Shown here piece by piece: positions 1 through 8,155 of a stretch of DNA of 64,000 nucleotides. The notes below the pieces were generated by a model. It searched no databases. It worked only from the letters and a program-made list of their open reading frames with translations, and was not told the origin of the DNA. Positions within the stretch are counted from its first letter, which is position 1; each line of letters begins with the position of its first letter. A program made the position numbers and the translations under genes. This stretch comes from Streptomyces sp. HPF1205 (lineage in GTDB: Bacteria > Actinomycetota > Actinomycetes > Streptomycetales > Streptomycetaceae), in NCBI RefSeq assembly GCF_020400825.1, contig NZ_JAINVH010000009.1, forward strand, positions 124,001 through 188,000, read 5' to 3'.

Positions 1-370
1 CTCCTGTGCACCCCCCGCACCGAGGTAAGAGGGGCGCCCGCAAGCTCTCATACGGCCCACCCACGGCGCTGGCGTTCGGCCCCCCGCCAGGACAGTCAGA
101 CCCGGACAGTGAAATCCGGCCTCATCCGTCCAGCGGTCCGTTTCCCTGTGCGCAGCTGGTCATGCTTGCTTGGCCATTTGCGTGAGGTCCCCCAACGTAC
201 GGACGCATTCGCCAGGATGCGGCTTCTTGAAGCGCCTGGCGATCGTGGCCGCGGTCATCGGGCTCGTGCCTGCCCGTTCCCCGAGACGCGGCCCCGGAGG
301 CCGGAGCGTCGCAGGTGAACAAGTACGTTGGCCCACACAGGTCTTCGGGTTCGCAACCGGAGGAGATTGG
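1..370. other. left-edge stretch without a recognisable gene
   Basis: No reading frame here has convincing start, codon use and length together. A short minus-strand frame around 165-260 reads like the tail of a small basic protein, and the frame before it stops at an ATGA overlap. This could be the decayed or frameshifted end of a gene that starts outside the recognisable part. I make no functional call. Confidence 0.4.
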
Positions 371-1252
371 CTACTGAGTCGACACTTCGCTCACCGGCGG
401 TTCCCCGGGCTCGGATTCGAGTAGCCAGAGGGAACGTCCGTCGCCGCACACGACCTGAGGCCCGTCGCCGGGTTCGAGGCTGGTGCGGATGATGTGCAGC
501 CATTCACCGTCACTGGTCCGCGCGAGCGGGTGGAGGGCGGATCGCATGTAGCGGTGGGTTCGGACTTGATTGTGGATGTCGCGTGCGCTGTGCGACCAGT
601 TGATGACGGAGAAGGCGTCCTCCATGAATCCCGCGTAGGTAGCTGCGTCGTCATCCTGCGGCTCGCCGGCGCAGCCGTCGGCGGCCAGATCGAGGCATTT
701 CCTCAGCAGGTTGTAGATGACGGGCATCGCGACGTCGCAATAGTTCTTCCAGGTGATGTCGTCGGCGAGGGGAATGCCGTCCTGCTGAGCGAGGATGTTC
801 CCTGTGTCGAAGTCTTCGTCCATCCAGTGCACGGTTACCCCGCCTGTCGCATCACCGTTACGGATCGCCCACAGCAGCGGAGCGGGCCCGCGGTATTTCG
901 GCAGCATGGATACGTGGACGTTCATCACGCCGAGCCGCGGAATCGTCAGGACAGCCCGCGGAAGCTTCCAGCCGAAGCCGAAGACGATCACCAGGTCAAG
1001 GTGATAGCTCTCCAGGGCGAGAGCGAGTCCGTCCATGCTCCCTGGGAGCAAGAGGTCCATCCCTGGCGGCACGGCGTCGAGGATCTCCGCGGTCGTCTCG
1101 GCGGCATCGCTCAGATTCGGCCCCCCGGAGCGAAGGGACCGGCCGTAGAAGTAGGCGACCGGAAGGTGCCCGGCGTCGGCGCACGCGGCATGGATCGTAG
1201 CGAACTCGGTAGGACCGGAGGAGATCACGCCGATCCTCAGGGGCTGTGGCAA
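371..1252 (-). CDS. formyltransferase-family protein (Fmt-like)
   Basis: Formyl_trans_N-type fold, the family that moves a formyl group from 10-formyl-tetrahydrofolate to an amine (methionyl-tRNA, sugar amines). The family signature NVHVSMLPKYRGPAP lies at residues 111-125 and GVTVHWMDEDFDTGNIL follows at about 138-153. N111, H113 and D149 fit the Asn-His-Asp catalytic triad. At 293 aa it is a little shorter than house-keeping methionyl-tRNA formyltransferase, and no clear C-terminal tRNA-binding domain is visible, so a small-molecule substrate is as likely. The TTG start has a GGAGAG ribosome site just upstream. It lies downstream of the DUF6879 gene on the same strand. Substrate unknown. 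Confidence 0.8.
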   Translation of the reverse strand: MPQPLRIGVISSGPTEFATIHAACADAGHLPVAYFYGRSLRSGGPNLSDAAETTAEILDAVPPGMDLLLPGSMDGLALALESYHLDLVIVFGFGWKLPRAVLTIPRLGVMNVHVSMLPKYRGPAPLLWAIRNGDATGGVTVHWMDEDFDTGNILAQQDGIPLADDITWKNYCDVAMPVIYNLLRKCLDLAADGCAGEPQDDDAATYAGFMEDAFSVINWSHSARDIHNQVRTHRYMRSALHPLARTSDGEWLHIIRTSLEPGDGPQVVCGDGRSLWLLESEPGEPPVSEVSTQ

Positions 1253-1309
1253 GCTCTCTCCTCAGCTTGAGTGGGTCTGAACTCACGACGGGATGTGCAC
1301 CCCGTCTGC

Positions 1310-1843
1310 TCAGGTCAGCTTGTACTCGCTGTGGGGGATCCCTAGCTTCCAGACGCTTTCGAACGCGTCTGCGCAGAGCCTCGCCACCTCGGGGTCTGTG
1401 GTCAGTTCGTTGCCGACCCAGCCTCCGTCTCCGCTGAAGTGGTTGAACAGCACTGTCCTGCTGTCGAAGACCCAGCAGTCGTTGCCGGGCAGGGCAAGCG
1501 CGGAGGCTCGGGTACGAGGCAGCCAGCGCACGTCTTCTCCCGCTGCGATGTTCTGCGGCGTCCCTTCGTACTCGAAGCGGATGTACTCCGATACCGGCTC
1601 GGAAACGATGCGCGCTCTGCGCAGCCTCACGCCCCGGGCTGCGGTGGCCCTCATCAGGTCGAGCCAGCCTGCCTTGCTCTCTGCGTCCTGCTCAGGTCCC
1701 CACTCGCCGGCGCGCCACTTCTCGATGTCGGACTGCTCTTCCTGCACCGCATAGCTGTCGCGCATCTCGAGGTGGCTTGCGGACCGGCGGCAGGCGCTGA
1801 ACAACCGGGCCCAGCCGTCCGCGTCAAGAGACTCCACGTGCAC
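1310..1843 (-). CDS. DUF6879-family protein
   Basis: 177 aa, soluble, resembling the actinobacterial DUF6879 family: an N-terminal segment of the type HLEMRDSYAVQEEQ, a central WLDLMRATAARGVRLRRARI and a later segment where an aromatic pair (WVFDS) precedes the C-terminus. Members usually sit beside XRE/DUF5753-like regulators or small conserved partners. Function unknown. GTG start with GAAGGACG upstream. It overlaps the end of the 71-aa gene by 20 nt, so the two are co-translated. Confidence 0.75.
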   Translation of the reverse strand: MHVESLDADGWARLFSACRRSASHLEMRDSYAVQEEQSDIEKWRAGEWGPEQDAESKAGWLDLMRATAARGVRLRRARIVSEPVSEYIRFEYEGTPQNIAAGEDVRWLPRTRASALALPGNDCWVFDSRTVLFNHFSGDGGWVGNELTTDPEVARLCADAFESVWKLGIPHSEYKLT

Positions 1844-2039
1844 CGTCCTTCGGCAGGTAGGCGAACAAGGATGCGGGGACGCGCACGACGGTTTCGCCGG
1901 CGGGGATCTTCATCTGGTCCAGGTCGGACGGATCATCGATGACGTAGCCCTGCACGATGAAGTCGCCGCTCTCCTCGTCCCGGTACAGCCGCGGAGAGCC
2001 GCCCTGACCTGTGGAACCACCGACAAACTCAATCTTCAT
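1824..2039 (-). CDS. small conserved protein paired with DUF6879
   Basis: 71 aa, acidic, opening with MKIEFVGGSTGQGGSPRLYR and continuing with a VIDDPSDLDQM segment. I recall such short proteins as frequent partners of DUF6879 genes in Streptomyces, but no biochemical role is known. ATG start with GAGGAT upstream. It is first in a minus-strand pair and overlaps the DUF6879 gene. It is divergent from the STAND gene, so the 2040-2295 gap should hold both promoters; I could not fix their boxes. Confidence 0.65.
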   Translation of the reverse strand: MKIEFVGGSTGQGGSPRLYRDEESGDFIVQGYVIDDPSDLDQMKIPAGETVVRVPASLFAYLPKDGARGVS

Positions 2040-2295
2040 GATCGATCCTCATGTCTCAGCACGGATCCGGGCGGGCATGGCGCAGGACGCCTGACGTCGC
2101 TGCGACGGCGCACTTGACGCATCGATCAGCACACCCACCCACCGCACGCTGCGGCCTGATCCGGTATTGCAGAGACGGAGAGTGTGTGTTGCTATCACCA
2201 AGAGCGATGTTAGCCAGTCACCGGATCCGGCAAACGCCGTTCACGAGGATGTCCGGGGTATTTGCCTCAAACTCGTACCTCGGGGGAGGGGTCAC

Positions 2296-4728
2296 TTGAC
2301 GGGGGAACCGAATGGTCCCAGCAGTGCGCCAGCGCCCATAGAACATCATGGGACACGATCCGAGATGTCAGGTTCTGCGGGCAACCTTGTCCAGGGCCGG
2401 GACATCAGCGGGGGCGTCCACTTCCACTCCTCTCCCGTCACAGCCGGACCCCGCCCGGCGCAGCTTCCCGGAGAGGCAAGAGGATTCGTCAACCGTATCC
2501 GGGAGCTGGAGAGCCTTGACGCCGCTGTTGCGAGTGCCGCAGCCCGGGGAGGAACAGCGCTGCGTCTTGCCTTGATCGTCGGCACCGCAGGAGTAGGCAA
2601 GACGTCCCTCGCGGTTCGCTGGGCCCACCAGGTCAGAGACCTTTTTCCCGATGGTCAGTTGTATGTCAATCTGCATGGATACGACCCAGGACCGCCTGTC
2701 GCTGCGACGGATGTACTCGTACGGTTCCTGCGCGCCCTGGACATCCCGGTGGAACGCATTCCCACCGGAGAGGAACCGCGGGCGGAGCTCTTTCGCTCCT
2801 CCATGGCCGAACGCCGTATCCTGATTGTCCTGGACAACGCCGCCACGGCAGGACAGATCCGTCCGCTGCTGCCCGGGGCCCCGAACTGCCTGGTGGTCAT
2901 TACCAGTCGCACCCGCATGTCGGGACTGGTGGCACGGGAAGGGGCATATCGCGTGAGTTTGGAGACTCTCTCGCAGAGCGCCTCGGTTCAGTTGCTCCGC
3001 ACCGTCCTCGCGGCATACCGCACCAGCGACAATGACGAGGAACTCGCTGAGCTGGCCCGTCTGTGCGCCCGGCTGCCACTGGCGCTGCGTATCGTGGCGG
3101 AGCGCGCCGCCGCCCGGCCACGGATGCCGCTGCGCGACCTCATCGCGGACCTGCGTGATGAGTCCGGCCTGTGGGACGCACTGTCGGCTGAGGATGAGCA
3201 GAACCCGGAACAAACGGATGCGGTGCGTACGGTCTTCGCGTGGTCCTACCGTTCGCTCACGCCCCAAGCGGCACGTATGTTCCGGCTCCTGGGACTGCAT
3301 CCCGGACCAGACTTCAGCCTCGAAGCCGCAGCGGCCCTCAGCGCTGTCCCTCCCGTCACGGCGCGTCGACAGCTCGACACTCTGGCAGGCGCGCATCTCC
3401 TGGAGGAGAGCGGACACCACCGATATGAGTTCCACGACCTTCTCCGCGCGTACGCTCTCGACCAGGCCCAGTCCGAGGAGACCGAAGAAGGTCGGCAGGC
3501 TGCCTCGGAACGCGTCCTCGGCTGGTACCTGCACAGCGCGGCCGCAGCCGCCCAGGCCGGAGCAAACACCTACACACTGCCTGTCGCTCTGCACCCCCTG
3601 CCCGAGAACGTCACTGCGGCGAACTTCCAAGACGACAAGGCGGCCATCGCCTGGTACGAGACCGAACGAGCGAACTTGATTGCCGCAGTCCAGGTCGCGA
3701 GCGCAGGGGGCATGGACCGGATCGCCTGGCAGATTCCCGCCGTCCTTACGATGATCATCGCGGATCGGGAGCCCGCCGACACGTGGCTCCCCACCCAGCA
3801 GATGGCGCTCGAAGCGGCTCGCCGGGCAGAGGACCGATACGGGGAAGCGATCACACTCGACAACCTGGGCATCGCCTATCGCCATCTGTTCCAGCTCCCG
3901 CAGGCGGAAGAGCACTTCAGCAGGACGCTGACGGTATTCCGCGCTCTCGGTGACACGCTCGGCCAGGCACGGGCCGCGAACGGCCTCGGCGTGACCCACA
4001 TGCTCGCGCACGACATCGACCAGGCCGCTGTCCGTTTCGAAGAGGCCCTGCGCCTGGTGCGCGAACTCGGCAACCCGCTCTACACCGGCGCTTTCACCCG
4101 TAACCTCGGATGGGCCCTCCTCGAACGCGGCGACCTCCACCGGGCGGAAACGGCGCTGCGCCAGGCAGCTGACGTACTGTCCGCAGCGGGGGAGTCCTTG
4201 GAACAGGCAGAGACACTCACCCTCCTCGCCGCCGTGTACAGGCGCTCGCACAGGTTCGACGAGGCCGACGGCGCCGCGGAGCAGGCGCTGGCCATCGCCG
4301 GCGATTCCGACGCCACTCTCTTCGAGGCACTCGCCCTGCTCGAACTGGGCCGCAACGCCATCGCACGGGAAGAAGCCACCGAGGCGTTAGGCCATCTCCA
4401 GCAGGCGGCAGCTCTCTTCCAACGGGCGGGCCGTCCCGATCTGCAAGCTGCCGCGTGGGACGCGACCGGCGAGGCATACTGCCTGCTCCAGCGCACCGAG
4501 GACGCTGCCGGCTTCCACCGCCAGGCCGCCACCGCACACCGAAGCCGGGGAGATCAGTGGTCTCTCGCAGCAGCCCTCGCCCACCTTGCAGCCACGCTGG
4601 TCCAGGACAGAAATTTCCTTGAAGCGCAGGAGCACTGCCGCGAGGCACTCCAACTCCTTGCGAACTTCTCCGGACCCGAGGCCGAGGCGAAGCGCAGCCA
4701 TCTGGAAGCGCTGCTTCACTCGGGATAG
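2296..4728 (+). CDS. STAND NTPase: NB-ARC domain with TPR repeats and N-terminal amyloid-like motif
   Basis: About 810 aa from the TTG at 2296, which follows a GGGGAGGGG run; an in-frame ATG at 2365 is the alternative. Residues 30-44 carry NLVQGRDISGGVHFH, a VQ..I.GGV.F core like the short bacterial amyloid signalling (RHIM-like) motifs found in front of NLR-type proteins. The NB-ARC ATPase follows: Walker A GTAGVGKT at about 96-103, Walker B ILIVLDNA at about 175-182. A winged-helix segment follows near 330-400, then TPR-like helices from about 515 to the end. Such proteins act as regulated switches, either AfsR-type transcription regulators (but no SARP domain here) or NLR-like immune sensors. 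No effector gene is obvious next door. Confidence 0.85.
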   Translation: MTGEPNGPSSAPAPIEHHGTRSEMSGSAGNLVQGRDISGGVHFHSSPVTAGPRPAQLPGEARGFVNRIRELESLDAAVASAAARGGTALRLALIVGTAGVGKTSLAVRWAHQVRDLFPDGQLYVNLHGYDPGPPVAATDVLVRFLRALDIPVERIPTGEEPRAELFRSSMAERRILIVLDNAATAGQIRPLLPGAPNCLVVITSRTRMSGLVAREGAYRVSLETLSQSASVQLLRTVLAAYRTSDNDEELAELARLCARLPLALRIVAERAAARPRMPLRDLIADLRDESGLWDALSAEDEQNPEQTDAVRTVFAWSYRSLTPQAARMFRLLGLHPGPDFSLEAAAALSAVPPVTARRQLDTLAGAHLLEESGHHRYEFHDLLRAYALDQAQSEETEEGRQAASERVLGWYLHSAAAAAQAGANTYTLPVALHPLPENVTAANFQDDKAAIAWYETERANLIAAVQVASAGGMDRIAWQIPAVLTMIIADREPADTWLPTQQMALEAARRAEDRYGEAITLDNLGIAYRHLFQLPQAEEHFSRTLTVFRALGDTLGQARAANGLGVTHMLAHDIDQAAVRFEEALRLVRELGNPLYTGAFTRNLGWALLERGDLHRAETALRQAADVLSAAGESLEQAETLTLLAAVYRRSHRFDEADGAAEQALAIAGDSDATLFEALALLELGRNAIAREEATEALGHLQQAAALFQRAGRPDLQAAAWDATGEAYCLLQRTEDAAGFHRQAATAHRSRGDQWSLAAALAHLAATLVQDRNFLEAQEHCREALQLLANFSGPEAEAKRSHLEALLHSG

Positions 4729-4889
4729 ACCACTTTTTCGCGTGAGGTCGAGGTCGCAGATCGTGGGGCGAGTACCCGAGTGAGGACCACGGGCGTCTGC
4801 ATTCACTGGGATCGCCTCCGCCGCGCCTGCCGGCGACTCGCCGAGTTGTAGCACCGGGAGTGTTCTGACCGGCTTGCGGCGCCCAGCGG

Positions 4890-6470
4890 TCATCGACCGA
4901 TGCGTCGCCCGTACGGGCCGGGTCCCGGGCCGGGATGGCGACCCAGGGGGTTCGGGGCCTGCGGCTTTGGCGCGTGGATGATCGCGCCCTGGTTGGCCTC
5001 GGGGATCAGGCCGTAGACCAGGACGCAGGAGGCGTCGATGCGGCCCGGCGAGTCGGCGTCGGTCGGCATCCACGTGGCCCACTCGTTTTCCAGGTCGGTC
5101 ATCATGCCGCGCAGCCGGACCCGGTCCTCGACCATCTGCTGCGCGATGGGCTCCGCGCGCAGTAGTTTGCCCTGCTTGGCGTGCACGGGGTCGATCAGCG
5201 GCATGAGACTGGCCTTGGGGATGCGGCCCTCGTTCTGCAGGGCCTCCCACGCGGTGGAGATCGCCAGCACGCACATGTCGCGGCCGAAGTTCCACTCGAC
5301 GTAGATCACGGCGGCGTTCGTCTCGTGGGCCAGCAGCGCCGCTGTGCGCGACCACTCCACCGACGACATGGCCGCCGACCGGTCGTGCGTGATCCACACC
5401 CGGTTGTCGGCGCCGAGGAAACCGCCGATGATGCCCGCGGTGTCCCGGCCGCCGCCGGACGGGTCGATGGAGACGGCGACCTTCTGCGGCTCGACCTTCG
5501 TCACCCCGTCGCGGATCGAGCGCAGCAGCGCCCTTGTGACGAGGGCGCCTTCGGCGGGTTGCGGGTCGCCCTGCGACAGGGCGTGCCAGTCCCGCACGTT
5601 GGATGTGTTCTTCACGTCCCGCCACCATGCGAGCAGCGCGCCCCGGTTACGGGTGGGGACCTTCGGGTGCGGCAGCGGATCCCCGTCTCGCCGCCCCAGC
5701 GGGTCGGGCCCGAACTTGGTCGGGTTGGCGATCGCCGGCAGGTGGATGACCTTCCACCGGCCGCCGTCCTCGAGGCGGCCGTCTTCCTCCAGACGCCGCC
5801 CGGCGAAGTCGTCGGGGTGCCAGCGGGTCATGATGCACGCCACGGCGTTGCGGTCCGGCTGCAGGCGCTTCAGCGCGGCCGACGACCACCAGTCGTGGAC
5901 GCGCTCGCGCATCTTCGGCGATTCGGCCTCAGCCCGGTCCTTGTGCGGGTCGTCCAGGACCAGGAAGTTGATCGGGAAGCCGGTCAGGGAGCCGCCGAGC
6001 GGCACGGACCGGACGCCGCCGCCCTTGTTCGTGTCGTAGTCCTGGGCGGCCTCCGACCCGGTCAGCAGCGACAGGTCGTACTCGCCGCCGTACTCCTGGA
6101 TGTACCGGCGGATGGCCTTGCCGCGGCGCAGCGCCAGGTCATCGGAGTACGAGGTGACCGCCACCCGGTCCTCGCCATGCAGGCACAGCCACCAGAACGG
6201 CGCCCACTCCGCGACCGTCGTGCTCTTCCCCACCTGGGCGGGAGTGAGGACCAGGAGCCGGTCGTAGTCGCCGCGCTCCAGCCCGACGAGGGCCTTGCTG
6301 ATAACGGCCAGGTGCGGGCGCATCCGATAGCCGGGGTCCAGGCCGCGGGCGAGCGTGGCCGGGTCCCGCAGCAGGTCCCTGGCGGCGGCCCTCTTGGCGG
6401 CCTGGAGCCGCCGGAACACCTCGGCGTCATCGAGGTGATCCAGTTCGCCGGCTGCCAGCGGCGTGCTCAC
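4890..6470 (-). CDS. terL: phage-type terminase large subunit
   Basis: 526 aa with the whole two-domain architecture of DNA-packaging motors. The ATPase half has Walker A TPAQVGKST at residues 76-84 and Walker B NFLVLDDPHK at about 168-177. The RNase-H-like nuclease half has VAVSIDPSGGGRD (first acid D336) and IYVEWNFGRD (E392). No truncation is seen. Its ATG overlaps the stop of the small subunit by three bases, so the two are translationally coupled. What is missing is the next gene: instead of portal and capsid genes, the downstream neighbour is the convergent STAND gene. The terminase is therefore an orphan here, a remnant of a prophage or part of a packaging-dependent satellite. Confidence 0.93.
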   Translation of the reverse strand: MSTPLAAGELDHLDDAEVFRRLQAAKRAAARDLLRDPATLARGLDPGYRMRPHLAVISKALVGLERGDYDRLLVLTPAQVGKSTTVAEWAPFWWLCLHGEDRVAVTSYSDDLALRRGKAIRRYIQEYGGEYDLSLLTGSEAAQDYDTNKGGGVRSVPLGGSLTGFPINFLVLDDPHKDRAEAESPKMRERVHDWWSSAALKRLQPDRNAVACIMTRWHPDDFAGRRLEEDGRLEDGGRWKVIHLPAIANPTKFGPDPLGRRDGDPLPHPKVPTRNRGALLAWWRDVKNTSNVRDWHALSQGDPQPAEGALVTRALLRSIRDGVTKVEPQKVAVSIDPSGGGRDTAGIIGGFLGADNRVWITHDRSAAMSSVEWSRTAALLAHETNAAVIYVEWNFGRDMCVLAISTAWEALQNEGRIPKASLMPLIDPVHAKQGKLLRAEPIAQQMVEDRVRLRGMMTDLENEWATWMPTDADSPGRIDASCVLVYGLIPEANQGAIIHAPKPQAPNPLGRHPGPGPGPYGRRIGR

Positions 6471-7195
6471 GTGCAGGTGCCGCCGGCGTCCCCGCCCGCG
6501 GCGCCGTCCTGCCCGCCGTCGTCCCGGTCGTCGCCGCCGGCGGGCCCGTCCTGCCCGAACCAGTCGTCGTCTTCCTCCTCCTCGCGGCCCGCGTCGAGCC
6601 AGCCGTCGCCGTCCTCATCGTCAACGCCGTCCAGGGCCTGCACCCGCCGCGTCACCGATGCCGCCAGCTCCGCCAGGCGCACCCGCCGCTGCGCCGCTGG
6701 CATCTGCTGGAACTCCGCCAGCTGCACCGTCAGCGGGTCCCCGCCCGCGCCGGTGACGGCGATCGTGTCGGTCGGATCACCGAACAGGTTGCGCCGCAGC
6801 CGCATCGTGGTCTCCACGAACCGCGTGAACTCGATGACGGTCATCTCCGTGGCGCGCTGCTGCACGAACGGCAGGGCCTGTCCGACCATGCCCGTCATGA
6901 TGCGCAGGATTTTCGCGTCGTCGCGGGCCGCTCGCCGCCGCTCCTCTTCCATCTCGGCGGTGTACTGCCGCTGCTGGTGGGTGTCCCAGGCTGCGGCACG
7001 GTCCTGCCACCTGTACTCGGCGGCCAGGGCCCGTACGTGGCTGTACGAAAGTGCAAGCTGTTCTGCTGCTTTTGCAAGGGTGCGGGTGAGGCCGAGGTCG
7101 CGGAACGCGAGGAAGCGGGCATGGCGTTTCGGGGTCTCGCGGGGCTGGCGTTCCCAGGGGTCGAGCGTGGGGTCCAGGGGGATGCGGTCGTTCAT
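6467..7195 (-). CDS. putative terminase small subunit
   Basis: 242 aa. Residues about 25-70 form a helix-turn-helix typical of terminase small subunits: FRDLGLTRTLAKAAEQL then SYSHVRALAAEYRWQDRAAA, ending in the common RWxxRAxAWD signature. The middle is helical and the last 40 residues are very acidic and glycine-rich. Its role would be recognising the packaging site and loading the large subunit. It overlaps the large-subunit gene start, and only short gaps separate it from the ParB-like gene upstream on the same strand. Confidence 0.8.
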   Translation of the reverse strand: MNDRIPLDPTLDPWERQPRETPKRHARFLAFRDLGLTRTLAKAAEQLALSYSHVRALAAEYRWQDRAAAWDTHQQRQYTAEMEEERRRAARDDAKILRIMTGMVGQALPFVQQRATEMTVIEFTRFVETTMRLRRNLFGDPTDTIAVTGAGGDPLTVQLAEFQQMPAAQRRVRLAELAASVTRRVQALDGVDDEDGDGWLDAGREEEEDDDWFGQDGPAGGDDRDDGGQDGAAGGDAGGTCT

Positions 7196-7291
7196 GGGCG
7201 CTCACGGTGCGGTGCGGGCGCGGCGGGGGCGCGCAAGGTACGGGGACGCTGAGTGCAGCCTGCGGTGCCGGGGCGCGGGCTGCTGTCCGGG

Positions 7292-8155
7292 TCAGGTGGC
7301 GGGCTGGTCGTCCGGCTGCTGGGCGGCTTCGTGTTCGGCTTGTTCGACTTCGCGGCGGGCGAGATCGGTGAGGAGCGCGATCATGGTGGTGAAGTTGCGG
7401 ACATCCTTGCAGCGGCCGAAGGCATATACCGCGGAGGCGAACTCCTCGAACTGCTCGACGGGGGCGACGCCGACCAGGTCGGTGCCGTTCGCGATGGCGG
7501 TGACGGCCGCCTTGAAGTCGTCCATCTGGTGCGGCAGGAACATCAGCGTGGCGGCGCGCCAGTCGAACTCGCCGTGCGGGATGGCCAGCTTGGTGTCGTC
7601 CGGCTCGACGGTGGGCAGCTGGGTTTCGTCCAGGCCGGTGGCGATCAGGTCGTCCACGTTGTCGATCATTGCGACGAGCTGGGCGAGGACGTCCTTGTCG
7701 GGGTTGCCGTGTAGTTCGTTGTGGGCGATCTGCTTGGCGATGACCTCGGAGCGGCGCATCGTGCGGGTGTCGATGATGGCGGGAATGCGCTGGAGGCCAG
7801 CGGCGCGGGCCGCGCGCGAGCGGTGGTGGCCGGAGATGACCTCGATCGGGCCGGTGCCGCCCGGCTGGTGGCAGTAGGGCAGCGATTCGACCATGCCGCG
7901 CCGGCGGATGTTGCCGGTCAGCCGCTCGAAGTGGCGGGGCTGCATCACCTGGGCGTTGATGTCCTGCTCTCGCAGTGAGGTGACGTCGACCCAGCGGATG
8001 AACAGGTCATCGCCGATCTGCATGACGTCGGCCGGGGGACTGGTGGTCGACCAGTCGGCAGCGGTGCCGCCGGGGTCAGCCGCACCGGCCGGCTCGGCTG
8101 GCAGGTCCTGCTCCGGGGCGGTCACTTCTTGGTCTTGCTGCGGCTTGCGCGCCAT
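7292..8155 (-). CDS. ParB/Srx-fold protein of phage type
   Basis: 287 aa with an N-terminal ParB-like CTPase/nuclease fold. The segment IEVISGHHRSRAARAAG (residues about 104-120) takes the place of the GERR box of chromosomal ParB. The C-terminal half has no obvious KorB helix-turn-helix but contains the acidic, helical sequence common to ParB-like proteins coded beside terminase genes. Such proteins often partner DNA-modifying enzymes in phages. ATG start with AAGGAG. Its start overlaps the end of the 504-aa gene by 34 nt. Confidence 0.8.
   Translation of the reverse strand: MARKPQQDQEVTAPEQDLPAEPAGAADPGGTAADWSTTSPPADVMQIGDDLFIRWVDVTSLREQDINAQVMQPRHFERLTGNIRRRGMVESLPYCHQPGGTGPIEVISGHHRSRAARAAGLQRIPAIIDTRTMRRSEVIAKQIAHNELHGNPDKDVLAQLVAMIDNVDDLIATGLDETQLPTVEPDDTKLAIPHGEFDWRAATLMFLPHQMDDFKAAVTAIANGTDLVGVAPVEQFEEFASAVYAFGRCKDVRNFTTMIALLTDLARREVEQAEHEAAQQPDDQPAT

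Noticed and set aside
1..370. partial recombinase or relaxase gene at the left edge
   Set aside because: Only a short basic stretch is readable in two frames; no motif supports either family.
2368..4251. 627-codon minus-strand open frame opposite the STAND gene
   Set aside because: It is a high-G+C antisense shadow: the plus-strand frame has Walker motifs and normal codon bias, and this one has no recognisable domain.
5181..7877. 898-codon plus-strand open frame opposite the terminase genes
   Set aside because: Shadow of TerL, TerS and the ParB-like gene, with Arg/Pro/Ser-rich nonsense composition.
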